Assembly: GCA_050179685.1 (NCBI GenBank)
Contig: JBFXEW010000014.1
Coordinates: 57,774-121,773, forward strand
Reading direction: 5' to 3'
DNA from: GWE2-40-63 sp050179685
GTDB lineage: Bacteria; Bacteroidota; Bacteroidia; Bacteroidales; SZUA-534
Length of the DNA stretch: 64,000 bases
The stretch's first letter is position 1. Each line of letters opens with the position of its first letter. Both the position numbers and the translations under genes were made by a program. The notes below the pieces were generated by a model. The model saw nothing but the letters and a program-made list of their open reading frames with translations. It was not told where the DNA came from and searched no databases. This document shows, one piece after another, positions 32,354 to 42,518 of this stretch.

Positions 32354-35011
32354 TTAATCGAAACCCAGGGACATTTGTTCGCCATCACCTTCGGGTAAGT
32401 CAGAATCTATTTCATCAGACAAATCCTCAACTTCGGCATCCTCAATTTCAGGCTCCGGTTCAGGAGCTTCTTTTTGCAAGGGTTCAATTTCAACTACTTT
32501 TTTAAGTTCGTAGGTCGAAAGCCGCTTACCGCGGGCTTTATAGCTTTTAACGGCAATAAAATCATCCACATCAATTACATCTTCGGGGCGGCCTTCGTTT
32601 TTACCTCCATAAGTTAAACACACCTGAGGCCAACGCTCGTCGGTGAGTAATACCAGTTTTGAATCCTTATGTTCGCCAATAAACGAGGTGTATTTGTTGG
32701 TATCTTCAAACTCAAAACGCTTCAGGTAATAAAACTCCTGTTCGCCATCGTAAAACACGGCTGAAAATACTTTACCGCCTTTGTACTTTTCGATGCGTAA
32801 AATATCATCGGGGTAATGGTTGCTGATATCGAAATTGGTCATGTGGTACTGGCCGTCTTTGGTAACCACCAAAATTTTATCGTTTCCTTTAAACTCGCCC
32901 AGGTATTGGCCGCGTTCATCGGTGTTGAGCCGGAAAACCACATCGTCGAACCAGATTTTTAATCCGCCCAGGGTTGAAACGCCCGATTCCTTAAGTACAA
33001 TGCGGTGTACCTGATGGCGCGTCAGGATGTTCCCCATACTTTGGCGTCCTTTAATGGCCAGTTCGCTGAAATTAAGCTCAAAGATTAATTTTTTCAACTT
33101 GGGCCTGGGCTTCAGATAAATTTTAATGGTTTCGGCCTCACCATTGGGGTTGGCGCTAAAATACAACATGCGCGAACCTTCGGTGCCCTTGGTTACATCG
33201 TATTCTTTGTCGCGCGTAATTCCCTTAACCGGGAAACGCTTCATATAGGTTTGTCCGTATTTTCCATCGCGATAAATCACATTGTAAATGGTACGATCGT
33301 CGTTGCGTTTAAACACGCCGGCATATTGTATGTCTTTGCCCACAAACACCTTATCGGATGCTTTGGTAATGATGTATTTCCCATCTTTACGGAAAACAAT
33401 AATATCGTCGATATCGGAACATTCGCACACATATTCTTCTTTACGCATGGATGCACCAATTCCGATAAAACCTTCCTGGTAGTTGCAATACAGTTTTTCA
33501 TTGGCAACCACAACTTTGGCGGCTTCAATATTTTCGAAACTACGCAGTTCCGTTTTACGTTCCCGCCCTTTGCCATACTTTTTCTTAATCTGGCGGAAAT
33601 AGTTGATGGCATATTCCACTATGTTATCGAGGTGGTTTTTAACCTCAGTCATTTCCTCTTCCAAACGGAGCAATAAGTCTTCGGCTTCTTTAGTCGAGAA
33701 TTTCAGGATGCGGCGCATTTTTATCTCGAAAAGTTTCTTCACATCCTCGTCGGTAATTTCCCGTACAAATTGTTTTTTAAAGGGCTCAAAACGTTTGTGA
33801 ATGTGAGTAATAACCGATTCATAGTCGGTTCCTTCTTCGTATGCTTTATCTTTATAGATGCGCTCCTCAATAAAGAGTTTCTCGAGCGAGGCCATATGCC
33901 ACTGTTCTTCGAGTTCGCCCAGACGAATCAGCAATTCCTGTCGAAGAAATTCTTTGGTAGAATCGGCATTGTGTCGCAGAATTTCGCTAACTCCGATAAA
34001 ACGGGGTTTATCGTCCTCAATAATACAACTGTTGGGCGATATGGACAATTCGCAATCGGTAAAGGCAAAAAGCGCATCAATGGTTTTGTCGGGCGATACG
34101 CCGGGTGTCAGATGCACCAGAATCTCGACATTAGCTGCGGTATTGTCGTCAATTTTCTTGATTTTTATTTTTCCCTTTTCATTGGCTTTTAAGATGGATT
34201 CGATAAGGGTCCCGCTATTTTTTCCAAAGGGAATGTCTTTAATTACCAGGGTTTTTTTATCGAGTTTCTCGATGCGTGATCGTATCCGTACATTTCCTCC
34301 ACGCAGACCGTCGTTATATTTTGAGCAGTCGGCCAGACCACCGGTTGGAAAATCGGGATACAGCTCAAAAGTTTTTCCCTGCAAATGAGCAATGCAGGCA
34401 TCAATCAGCTCATTAAAATTATGCGGAAGAATTTTTGATGCCAGACCAACGGCAATCCCCTCAACACCCTGAGCCAATAATAGAGGAAATTTAACGGGCA
34501 AAGTTACCGGTTCCTGGTTCCTTCCGTCGTACGACGATTTCCATTCGGTAATTTTGGGGCTAAACACCACATCGAGGGCGAATTTTGTCAGTCGTGCCTC
34601 AATATAACGCGGGGCAGCAGCTCCATCGCCGGTATGAATGTTTCCCCAGTTTCCCTGACAATCGATGAGCATGTCTTTTTGTCCGAGCTGAACCAGCGCA
34701 TCGCCAATGGAAGCATCACCGTGCGGGTGAAACTGCATGGTGTTTCCAATGATGTTGGCCACCTTGTTGTAACGACCGTCGTCGAGCCGTTTCATGGAGT
34801 GTAAAATACGGCGCTGTACCGGCTTTAAGCCATCGTTTATGTGCGGCACGGCGCGTTCCAGTATTACGTACGATGCATAATCGAGAAACCAGCTTTGATA
34901 CATGCCGCTAATGTGCGAAATGTGTTGCAGGTTGTCGGTTTTAACATCCTCAGGCGTATGTGACTGCCCGTTTCCCGGCTTTGCTCCTTGTTGTTCTAAT
35001 TCTTCGGACAT
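32354..35011 (-). CDS. parC: DNA topoisomerase IV subunit A
   Basis: An 885-residue type IIA topoisomerase A subunit, the DNA breaking and rejoining half of topoisomerase IV, which unlinks replicated chromosomes. The quinolone-region helix reads HPHGDASIGDALVQLGQ and the active tyrosine is in GAAAPRYIEARLTKFA. A coiled coil (about residues 380-470) and six blade-like repeats of the C-terminal propeller follow. The tail is strongly acidic (EPEPEIEDAEVEDLSDEIDSD), a common feature of Bacteroidota subunits. ParC rather than GyrA is chosen because it follows parE by 58 bases and lacks a clear GyrA box. Confident as type IIA, slightly less on IV versus gyrase. Confidence 0.92.
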   Translation of the reverse strand: MSEELEQQGAKPGNGQSHTPEDVKTDNLQHISHISGMYQSWFLDYASYVILERAVPHINDGLKPVQRRILHSMKRLDDGRYNKVANIIGNTMQFHPHGDASIGDALVQLGQKDMLIDCQGNWGNIHTGDGAAAPRYIEARLTKFALDVVFSPKITEWKSSYDGRNQEPVTLPVKFPLLLAQGVEGIAVGLASKILPHNFNELIDACIAHLQGKTFELYPDFPTGGLADCSKYNDGLRGGNVRIRSRIEKLDKKTLVIKDIPFGKNSGTLIESILKANEKGKIKIKKIDDNTAANVEILVHLTPGVSPDKTIDALFAFTDCELSISPNSCIIEDDKPRFIGVSEILRHNADSTKEFLRQELLIRLGELEEQWHMASLEKLFIEERIYKDKAYEEGTDYESVITHIHKRFEPFKKQFVREITDEDVKKLFEIKMRRILKFSTKEAEDLLLRLEEEMTEVKNHLDNIVEYAINYFRQIKKKYGKGRERKTELRSFENIEAAKVVVANEKLYCNYQEGFIGIGASMRKEEYVCECSDIDDIIVFRKDGKYIITKASDKVFVGKDIQYAGVFKRNDDRTIYNVIYRDGKYGQTYMKRFPVKGITRDKEYDVTKGTEGSRMLYFSANPNGEAETIKIYLKPRPKLKKLIFELNFSELAIKGRQSMGNILTRHQVHRIVLKESGVSTLGGLKIWFDDVVFRLNTDERGQYLGEFKGNDKILVVTKDGQYHMTNFDISNHYPDDILRIEKYKGGKVFSAVFYDGEQEFYYLKRFEFEDTNKYTSFIGEHKDSKLVLLTDERWPQVCLTYGGKNEGRPEDVIDVDDFIAVKSYKARGKRLSTYELKKVVEIEPLQKEAPEPEPEIEDAEVEDLSDEIDSDLPEGDGEQMSLGFD

Positions 35012-35069
35012 ATTTGTATTTCTAACTTCGTTCTTTTTTTTGAGTTACAGAATTTATATAATTCTGCGT

Positions 35070-36899
35070 TTAAAGTTCTTCCTCAATGCGCAGGTTCTCG
35101 ATAATAAACTGCTGCCTGTCGGGGGTGTTTTTTCCCATATAAAACTCCAGCAAATCATTAATAGAATCGCCCTTTTTAATATTTACCGGATCGAGGCGGA
35201 TATCTTTCCCGATAAAATGAACAAACTCATCGGGCGATATTTCTCCCAAACCTTTAAAGCGGGTAATTTCAGGATTGGTTCCCAGCTCTTTCATGGCCGC
35301 TTCGCGTTCCTCTTCGGAGTAGCAATAAATGGTTTTCTTTTTATTTCGCACCCTGAATAGCGGGGTTTGAAGAATATAAAGGTGTTTGTTTTTAATTAAA
35401 TCGGGGAAAAACTGCAGGAAGAAAGTAATTATCAGCAGGCGAATGTGCATGCCGTCCACGTCGGCATCGGTAGCTATAATTACGTTGTTGTAACGCAATT
35501 CTTCCATATCTTCTTCAATGTTAAGCGCCGCCTGAAGCAAGTTAAACTCCTCGTTCTCGTACACAATTTTTTTGGTTAAGCCGTAGCAATTCAGCGGCTT
35601 TCCTTTCAGGCTAAAAACAGCCTGAGTGTCCACATCGCGGCTTTTGGTAATGGAACCACTGGCCGAATCACCCTCGGTAATAAAAATGGAGGTTTCGAGC
35701 TTGCGGTCGTGGCTCGAGTTGTAATGAATGCGGCAATCGCGTAATTTCTTATTGTGCAGGTTCGATTTTTTTGCCCGTTCACGAGCCAGCTTTTGAATTC
35801 CCGAAATGGCTTTCCGTTCTTTTTCCGAATCCTGAATACGGTGCAATAAAATATCAGCAACATCGGCATGTTTATGCAGGTAATCGTCGAGGTGTTTTTT
35901 CAGGAAATCAGTAATAAACTGACGCACCGAAGGGCCATTGGGGCCAATATCTTTTGAACCCAGTTTGGTTTTTGTCTGCGATTCAAAAACCGGTTCCTCA
36001 ACTTTAATGCTGATAGCCGCTGAAATAGCAGAACGGATATCGGAAGGATCGAAATCTTTTTTATAAAACTCGCGGATAGTTTTAACATAGGCCTCGCGAA
36101 AAGCAACCAGATGGGTTCCTCCCTGGGTGGTATGCTGACCATTTACAAACGAATAATATTCTTCGCCGTATTGGCGTCCGTGCGTCACAGCCAGTTCAAT
36201 GTCTTCATCCTTTAAATGAATTATCGGGTATAAGCCCGGAGCGCTCATGTATTCATCGAGCAAATCGACCAGTCCGTTGCGTGAAATGTATTTTTCGCCG
36301 TTCAGGGTAATGGTTAGTCCCGAATTCAGAAAGGTGTAGTTACGCAAGAGTGTAATTACATACTCGGCAATATAGCGGTAATTACCAAACAATTCCTCGT
36401 CGGGAAAAAAGGTTGTTAAAACTCCGTTGGGCTCGGTAGTTGCTTCGATGGGATAATCGGTAATGATTTCGCCCCGCGAAAAGTCAACGGCTTTAACCTG
36501 ACCATCGCGAAACGATTTAATGTTGAAGCGACTCGAAAGGGCGTTTACGGCTTTAATACCCACCCCATTCAAACCTACGGACTTTTTAAATACCTTGGAA
36601 TCGTATTTGGCTCCCGTATTCATTTTTGAAGCCACATCGACCAGTTTCCCCAAAGGAATTCCACGTCCGTGGTCACGAACCGAGACTTCGTTTTCGTTTA
36701 TGGTAATTTCAATCTGCCTTCCATTCCCCATCATAAATTCGTCGATGGAGTTATCGAGCACCTCTTTCAACAAAATATAAATACCATCGTCGCGCGACGA
36801 ACCATCGCCCAGCTTACCGATATACATACCCGGACGGCGCCGGATGTGTTCTTTCCAATCGAGCGTTTTTATCGCGTCTTCTGAATAATTAGCAGACAT
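35070..36899 (-). CDS. parE: DNA topoisomerase IV subunit B
   Basis: A 609-residue ATPase subunit. GHKL ATP-binding motifs are visible: LLKEVLDNSIDEFMMG, the VRDHGRGIP glycine motif and GLNGVGIKAVNALS. The Toprim domain shows ITEGDSASG and IATDADVDGMHIRLL, and the end has the RFKGLGEISPDEF sequence. The short length and the opening HIRRRPGMYIGKLGDGSSRDDGIYILLKEV suggest ParE rather than GyrB. It leads a same-strand run parE-parC-aroK. A -7 box (36915-36922) lies just upstream, giving a very short leader. Confidence 0.94.
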   Translation of the reverse strand: MSANYSEDAIKTLDWKEHIRRRPGMYIGKLGDGSSRDDGIYILLKEVLDNSIDEFMMGNGRQIEITINENEVSVRDHGRGIPLGKLVDVASKMNTGAKYDSKVFKKSVGLNGVGIKAVNALSSRFNIKSFRDGQVKAVDFSRGEIITDYPIEATTEPNGVLTTFFPDEELFGNYRYIAEYVITLLRNYTFLNSGLTITLNGEKYISRNGLVDLLDEYMSAPGLYPIIHLKDEDIELAVTHGRQYGEEYYSFVNGQHTTQGGTHLVAFREAYVKTIREFYKKDFDPSDIRSAISAAISIKVEEPVFESQTKTKLGSKDIGPNGPSVRQFITDFLKKHLDDYLHKHADVADILLHRIQDSEKERKAISGIQKLARERAKKSNLHNKKLRDCRIHYNSSHDRKLETSIFITEGDSASGSITKSRDVDTQAVFSLKGKPLNCYGLTKKIVYENEEFNLLQAALNIEEDMEELRYNNVIIATDADVDGMHIRLLIITFFLQFFPDLIKNKHLYILQTPLFRVRNKKKTIYCYSEEEREAAMKELGTNPEITRFKGLGEISPDEFVHFIGKDIRLDPVNIKKGDSINDLLEFYMGKNTPDRQQFIIENLRIEEEL

Positions 36900-36914
36900 A
36901 TCCTAAATTTTGGA

Positions 36915-36922
36915 CAAATATA
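36915..36922 (-). promoter_or_regulatory. -7 box for parE
   Basis: Reverse-strand TATATTTG, an exact TAnnTTTG match, 15 bases before the parE start codon. Confidence 0.6.
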
Positions 36923-37123
36923 GTTATTTGAACCTGCGAATTAAATACGATTTATCAACAGCCTGTTAATAAACTGCCCGAAAAAATACAATTCAACTTT
37001 CTGATTTATTGTGTCTTAATAAAGGTGAAGTAAGGCTAAAAAACAAAAAAATGAATATTTATACAACTCTTTTAATGGTCTGTATGTTAATGCTATCTTT
37101 ACGCCCTAAAAAATTAGATACCA

Positions 37124-38023
37124 ATGGCTGTTTACGATTTGTCGAAAAAAAGCTGGCAGTGGGTAACCCTGCTTACCCTAGCACTAATATGGGGTTCCTC
37201 ATTTATTTTAATGAAAAAGGGACTCCGTTCGTTCGATTACATGCAGGTTGCTGCGTTTCGAATATTTTTCGGTTTTATGATTCTGGCTCCAACCTTTTTC
37301 AGGTTTTACAAGAAGATTACCCGAACCAACTGGATTCACATTTTAATTACGGGATATGCCGGCATCTTTTTTCCGGCTTTTTTGTTTACCAAGGCACAAA
37401 CCCAGATTAACAGCTCTCTGGCAGGAATGATTAACAGTCTGGCGCCTTTTTTTGCTTTGATAACCGGAATACTTATCTATAAAAATCGACCCGGGCGTTG
37501 GCAAATCATGGGAATTCTTTTGGGGCTTGTGGGCGCTGTGGGCTTAATAAGTCAGGGAAATATTCTGGAATCGATACAAAACATAAACGGCTATGCGCTT
37601 TATGTGGTAATTGCCACCATTGGTTACGGAATTAATGCCAATGAAATACGCTTTAAACTAAAAGATTTATCGGGGGTTGAAATTACTTCGCTGGCTTTTT
37701 TATTTGTGGGCCCGCCAGCCGGTATTTACCTGCTCTTTTCCGATTTAAGCCCTGCTTTCGAAACCGAGCAATGGGCACTGAATATGGGATTCATTTTTAT
37801 TCTGTCCTTATTTGGTTCGGTTCTTTCGTTGTTCTTTTTTAATAGCCTGGTCCATTATACTTCGGCACTTTTTGCCACTTCGGTTACTTATATCATTCCA
37901 TTCTTTGCTATTCTTTGGGGAATATTTGATGGCGAAACCATTACCTGGCTCCAGTTCGGTAGCATCTGCCTGGCATTGGTTGGTGTTTGGCTGGTAAATA
38001 AAAAGAAAAAGCTTAAAACCTGA
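37124..38023 (+). CDS. EamA/DMT-family transporter
   Basis: A 299-residue membrane protein of the drug/metabolite transporter superfamily with ten hydrophobic helices in two EamA repeats. The first repeat starts LLTLALIWGSSFILMKKGLRSFD, with the conserved WGSSF; the second starts about residue 150 (NGYALYVVIATIGYGINANEIRFKL). The C-terminal helix is followed by a lysine-rich tail VNKKKKLKT. Substrate cannot be predicted. An imperfect -7 box TATCTTTA (37094-37101) lies 22 bases upstream. Its end overlaps the end of the convergent DUF5686 gene by 11 bases. Confidence 0.9.
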   Translation: MAVYDLSKKSWQWVTLLTLALIWGSSFILMKKGLRSFDYMQVAAFRIFFGFMILAPTFFRFYKKITRTNWIHILITGYAGIFFPAFLFTKAQTQINSSLAGMINSLAPFFALITGILIYKNRPGRWQIMGILLGLVGAVGLISQGNILESIQNINGYALYVVIATIGYGINANEIRFKLKDLSGVEITSLAFLFVGPPAGIYLLFSDLSPAFETEQWALNMGFIFILSLFGSVLSLFFFNSLVHYTSALFATSVTYIIPFFAILWGIFDGETITWLQFGSICLALVGVWLVNKKKKLKT

Positions 38024-40493
38024 TTTGCAGTTTGCCAAAAATACCAAAGTTCTTAATGTCGGTTTTGTCTTTATAGGTTAAGCGCCAAACGGCATCGATG
38101 CGGATAAATTTAAACAGGTTCTCGATTCCGGCACTGGCTTCCATATAAGGTTTGCTTAATACATCGAGGTTTTCGGGAAACATAATGGAACCGGGTATGC
38201 GTTCCGATAATTCGCCGCCCAGTATTTTCAATCCGGTTACTTCGCGAAGTTTTAAGCGCCGGAACAAGGGAACCCGGTTCAGGAAAAAGCCGTTAAAATG
38301 GTGCTCCAGCATAAGACTCACATACTGATTGCTGACAAATTCATAATAATTCATCAGGTTAAAGGCATAATCGTCGTAAGCGTAGGTTTGGTTGCCTTCG
38401 TGCAATTGCAAAAAAGGATAGGGTGCACTTCCAAATATTTTTCCGGCATCAATTACATATTTAAAATCGCCAAAGGGACTGATGGGGAATTTGTGCTCTA
38501 TACTAAAATTCAGTTTGTAGTATTCGTAATCGCTATCGAAAATTCCCTGTACTCCGGTAGTAAAATTCAGGTTCAAAATGGGGTAACGCGTTCCCAGGCT
38601 CATGCGTTCAAACTCACCGTAAACAAACTTTTCGTTAAAAGCCAGTCGGGTGTTCAGCTTTATTTCGGTAGTGACCAAACTATTGTACGATAAGGTGTCG
38701 TTCAATTCGTTTACATGCATAAAAGGCACATTTACCGATGAAAAAATGCGCTTGTTTCGCAGCGTTATTGTGTTTGAAAAGCCTTGAAACCACTCGTGTT
38801 CGTAGTAGGTCGATATATCGTTAACTTCAGTAAGCTTGTCGTTAATTTCGCGACTAAAAATCGAAGCCAGAAAATTATCGCTTAAAAAAGCATTCTCAGT
38901 TACACCCAATTGTTCGTAGTCGAGTTTGTATTGCAAGCCTACCCGTCGGCGCGGGTTTTTATTAAAATCGTAAAGCACGCCGGCTCCGTATTTTAATTTG
39001 TTATCGCGGGTTCCGTAAGCCAGGTGGCCGTTGTACATTACTTTGGTACTAAAACTATTGCTGGTCCGGAAACCAAACTTAAACCGTTGCCCTTCGATGG
39101 GATTAAAACTGTAGAGCGTATAATACGGGCCAATCTCAATAGGGCCTTTCACCCAATAGCCGGTAATAACCGTATTAATAACATCGATAATGGAATTGAA
39201 CAAGGGAACTTCCTTAATGGAATCGACCATCTGGTAAATGTCCTGTTCCCGCTGCGAAAGTTCCTCAGGACGCAATTTTTGCCATTGCTCAATGCTGAAT
39301 TCCAGCGCATCTTCTTCTATAATGGTTTCCTCGGCCAATTGTTTCGAGAAAAATTTCTCGTCGAGGCCGGGATAAAGTTTAATGTTTTGAAACGAAGTGG
39401 TTTTGCGCCCAAAGAAACCGTAATCCTTATTTGTTACGGCAAAATCGATAAATAATTCCTGCTTCATGGGGAACCAAACGGAATCTTCGACCAGCGTGTA
39501 GGTTTGCTCAGCCACAAAATCGTCAACAAAGTTGATGTTCACATCGTCGGCCAGCCTGATTTTGTAATTCTGGATGGCAAACGTGGTATCCTGTACCCAG
39601 AAATAACCATTAAAGGTAGGCTCCATTCGGCGTTTGGGCCGGAACGAAACCTGATAACACCAATGATTGTCGCGGTAGGCGCTGTCGATTAAATAGTATT
39701 TATAGTACATCAACCCAAAATTGGCAATGGGACTTACCATTTCGAGTCCCATAATGGGCACAAAATTGTCGTAAATGTTAAAATCGAGATACATTTGTCC
39801 GGTAAATTCCGACACCTTATCGCTATCGATACCGCTGATGTTGTTTGCCTTAATTACTTCCTTTTTTTTGGGCGGATCTTTCTGATAATAATAATCACTC
39901 AGTGTTTCCACGATAAAAACCGGTAAAAATGTTTTTCCGGTTATAGCCGACGTGTCGATGTAATCGAAAATAAATTGAAACTGCCTGAAAACCCGCTGGT
40001 TTTTATACTCCTCGGTCAGGTTGTTTATGTCGAGTTCCATTTTATTGTAAATCTCGTACTGATAACTGGCAATACGGGCCGGGTCGTTTTGTTTTTTGTT
40101 ATCGATAATCTTTCTTAAAATGCGGTGTGCCGGATTCTCGCCCGGAGTAACCACTATTTCATCGAGTTCAATATTTTCAGCTTCAAGCCTTATTTCAAGT
40201 TCCTGAAAAGTACCCGGAGTAACCGGAATACGCTGCATGTGGTAACCAATGTACGAAGCAACTATGTTTTTGGGTTGTAAGCGGGTCTCCAGAAAAAAAT
40301 CGCCGTTAAAGTCGGTAATGGTTCCAATGGTAGTTCCTTCGAGGCTGATGTTAACAAAAGGCAAGGGTTCGCTGGTTTGTTGGTCGAGCACTTTGCCGCG
40401 TATACGCGTAACCTGGGCAGTAAGCATTGCCTGCAATCCAAGGGTTAAGCCAATAATCAGTATTATACTCCGGTATGCGGAACGTTTTTTCAT
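38013..40493 (-). CDS. DUF5686 outer-membrane protein with carboxypeptidase-regulatory-like domain
   Basis: An 826-residue exported protein. Signal peptide (to about residue 26), then a CarboxypepD_reg-like beta-sandwich ITRIRGKVLDQQTSEPLPFVNISLEGTTIGTITDFNGDFFL-type region (about 29-115), then the DUF5686 region beginning IVVTPGENPAHRILRKIIDNKKQNDPARIASYQYEIYNKMELDINN, and a C-terminal outer-membrane barrel ending KNFGIFGKLQIRF. The layout resembles a receptor that lost its TonB plug: no plug domain is visible. The family is very common in Bacteroidota and its function is unknown; a role in surface export or assembly is speculation. Transcribed alone. Confidence 0.88.
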   Translation of the reverse strand: MKKRSAYRSIILIIGLTLGLQAMLTAQVTRIRGKVLDQQTSEPLPFVNISLEGTTIGTITDFNGDFFLETRLQPKNIVASYIGYHMQRIPVTPGTFQELEIRLEAENIELDEIVVTPGENPAHRILRKIIDNKKQNDPARIASYQYEIYNKMELDINNLTEEYKNQRVFRQFQFIFDYIDTSAITGKTFLPVFIVETLSDYYYQKDPPKKKEVIKANNISGIDSDKVSEFTGQMYLDFNIYDNFVPIMGLEMVSPIANFGLMYYKYYLIDSAYRDNHWCYQVSFRPKRRMEPTFNGYFWVQDTTFAIQNYKIRLADDVNINFVDDFVAEQTYTLVEDSVWFPMKQELFIDFAVTNKDYGFFGRKTTSFQNIKLYPGLDEKFFSKQLAEETIIEEDALEFSIEQWQKLRPEELSQREQDIYQMVDSIKEVPLFNSIIDVINTVITGYWVKGPIEIGPYYTLYSFNPIEGQRFKFGFRTSNSFSTKVMYNGHLAYGTRDNKLKYGAGVLYDFNKNPRRRVGLQYKLDYEQLGVTENAFLSDNFLASIFSREINDKLTEVNDISTYYEHEWFQGFSNTITLRNKRIFSSVNVPFMHVNELNDTLSYNSLVTTEIKLNTRLAFNEKFVYGEFERMSLGTRYPILNLNFTTGVQGIFDSDYEYYKLNFSIEHKFPISPFGDFKYVIDAGKIFGSAPYPFLQLHEGNQTYAYDDYAFNLMNYYEFVSNQYVSLMLEHHFNGFFLNRVPLFRRLKLREVTGLKILGGELSERIPGSIMFPENLDVLSKPYMEASAGIENLFKFIRIDAVWRLTYKDKTDIKNFGIFGKLQIRF

Positions 40494-40680
40494 CGGTTTA
40501 TAGCATGAAACACCCTACACTATTTTACAAACTTGCACTATGAAACGGGACAAACCTGTTTCAAAAAATTATTTTAAACAATGTAGCGTAATACACTGGA
40601 GTGGTTCATGACATTAAGTAAATATATAACTTCATTAGTAAACTCCACTAAATTTCAGTTAAGCGAATATAATAAAAAGA

Positions 40681-41406
40681 TCAAATGCGCAATTCAAAAT
40701 TTTTACCCAGGTAAACATTTCTTACCTGCTCGTCTTCCGATAAATCGTAAGCGGTACCTGCCTTCAGAATTTTCCCTTCAAACAAAAGGTAAGCCCTGTC
40801 GGTAATGGAAAGGGTTTCGTGCACGTTATGGTCGGTAATTAAAATACCAATATTTTTTTCCTTCAATTTGCGAACTATTCCCTGAATGTCTTCAACAGCA
40901 ATAGGGTCAACACCCGCAAACGGTTCGTCGAGCAAAATAAAATTCGGATCAATAGCCAGTGCACGGGCAATTTCGGTACGGCGCCGTTCACCTCCCGACA
41001 ATTGAATTCCCAGACTTTTACGAATGTGCTGCAGGCCAAATTCGTTTAATAACGATTCCAGCTTTTCAGCTTGTTCCTGTTTTGTCAGGGGAGTCATCTC
41101 CAGAATGGTTTTGATGTTATCCTCAACGCTCAGTTTCCTGAAAACAGAAGCTTCCTGTGCCAGGTAGCCAATGCCCCGCTTGGCCCTTTTATAAATAGGT
41201 TCGCTGGTGATATCCACATCGTCGAGAAAAATTTTTCCCTCGTTCGGAGTAATCAAGCCCACTATCATATAAAACGAAGTGGTTTTCCCGGCCCCATTGG
41301 GCCCAAGTAAACCAACAATTTCTCCTTTTTCTACTTCGAATGAAACGCCTTTAACTACTGTGCGCGAACCGTATTTTTTTATAAGATGCTCTGTCCTTAA
41401 CTTCAT
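40681..41406 (-). CDS. lptB: LPS export ABC transporter ATP-binding protein
   Basis: A 241-residue ABC ATPase, the cytoplasmic motor LptB of the LptB2FG complex that extracts lipopolysaccharide from the inner membrane. Walker A: LLGPNGAGKTTSFYMIVGL; signature: LSGGERRRTEIARAL; Walker B: FILLDEPFAGVDPIAVEDIQ; H-loop: ILITDHNVHETL. The Q-loop neighbourhood GIGYLAQEASVFRKLSVEDNI is the LptB-specific form. Length matches exactly. No other lpt gene is adjacent. Confident. Confidence 0.95.
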   Translation of the reverse strand: MKLRTEHLIKKYGSRTVVKGVSFEVEKGEIVGLLGPNGAGKTTSFYMIVGLITPNEGKIFLDDVDITSEPIYKRAKRGIGYLAQEASVFRKLSVEDNIKTILEMTPLTKQEQAEKLESLLNEFGLQHIRKSLGIQLSGGERRRTEIARALAIDPNFILLDEPFAGVDPIAVEDIQGIVRKLKEKNIGILITDHNVHETLSITDRAYLLFEGKILKAGTAYDLSEDEQVRNVYLGKNFELRI

Positions 41407-41573
41407 GCTGTAACTATTTGTCTGAAAAATTGCTGCAATTTACGCTTTAAAATGCCTTGTTGCTAGCAAACGATAAAAATAGTGGATTCTTATAAAATTC
41501 GTGCCAAAATAAATTAAGTTTGTTCTGATATTTAACACAACTTTTACAACTAACTTTTATAAACATCCGCTGT

Positions 41574-42518
41574 ATGCAACTACCCAGCCTGCAAAACATA
41601 AAAACGGCTCATGCTTTAATTAAACCGTTTATTCACGAAACTCCCGTGATGCATTCAGAACTGCTAAATCGTAAACTGGGCTGCCAACTGCTTTTTAAGT
41701 GCGAAAACTTTCAGAAAGTGGGCGCATTTAAATTCCGAGGTGCAAGCCATGCGGTATTGCAACTTAGCCCCGACGAAAAAAAACGGGGGGTTGCCACCCA
41801 TTCGTCGGGAAATCATGCAGCAGCATTGGCTAAAGCAGCCACAATGAATGGAATTAAAGCCCACATTGTAATGCCCGAAAATGCTCCGGCGGTAAAGGTT
41901 GAAGCGGTAAAAGCGTATGGCGGACTAATAACTTTTTGTGAACCCACTTTAGCTGCCCGCGAAACCACCCTGCAAAAAGTTATGGATGCAAGCGGGGCTG
42001 TTTTGGTCCATCCGTACGATAATTACCATGTAATTTGTGGCCAGGGAACAGCTTGTCTCGAGTTGGTTTCACAAATTCCCGAACCTGATGTAATAATGGC
42101 CCCCGTGGGTGGTGGTGGTTTAATGAGTGGAACCAGCATTGCCGCTAAAAACAGCTGGAAAAAAACCCAAATTGTTGGGGCAGAACCTGCGCAAGCCAAT
42201 GATGCTTTTTTGTCGTTTCAGGCCAACCAGTTAATTCCGGCAGACAATCCGAAAACCATTGCCGATGGTTTGCGTACTTCGCTGGCGCCCATTACTTTCA
42301 AGATTATTAACAGCCACCTGGACGAGTTGCTTACCTGTTCTGAACTGGCCATTGTAGAGGCCATGGAACTGATTTACAAATACCTGAAAATTGTTATTGA
42401 ACCCTCGTCGGCAGTTCCACTGGCTGTGATTCTGGAACATCGCGAAAAGTTTAGCGGAAAAACCGTAGCTATAATTCTCTCGGGCGGAAACGTTGATTTA
42501 AAAAACCTGCCTTTTTAA
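41574..42518 (+). CDS. PLP-dependent threonine/serine dehydratase or serine racemase family
   Basis: A 314-residue fold-type II PLP enzyme. The Schiff-base lysine is in CENFQKVGAFKFRGASHAV, the phosphate cup in APVGGGGLMSGTSIAAK, and SSGNHAAALA supplies the asparagine that contacts the pyridoxal ring. The C-terminal ACT regulatory domain of biosynthetic IlvA is absent, so this is the short catabolic type: threonine dehydratase (TdcB-like), serine dehydratase or serine racemase; sequence reading alone does not separate them. The TAA stop is followed at once by the first unit of the 21-base repeat array, with no visible terminator between. Confidence 0.85.
   Translation: MQLPSLQNIKTAHALIKPFIHETPVMHSELLNRKLGCQLLFKCENFQKVGAFKFRGASHAVLQLSPDEKKRGVATHSSGNHAAALAKAATMNGIKAHIVMPENAPAVKVEAVKAYGGLITFCEPTLAARETTLQKVMDASGAVLVHPYDNYHVICGQGTACLELVSQIPEPDVIMAPVGGGGLMSGTSIAAKNSWKKTQIVGAEPAQANDAFLSFQANQLIPADNPKTIADGLRTSLAPITFKIINSHLDELLTCSELAIVEAMELIYKYLKIVIEPSSAVPLAVILEHREKFSGKTVAIILSGGNVDLKNLPF

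Noticed and set aside
33251..34388. Forward open frames of 140-176 codons opposite parC
   Set aside because: Shadows of parC; several overlap each other in different frames.
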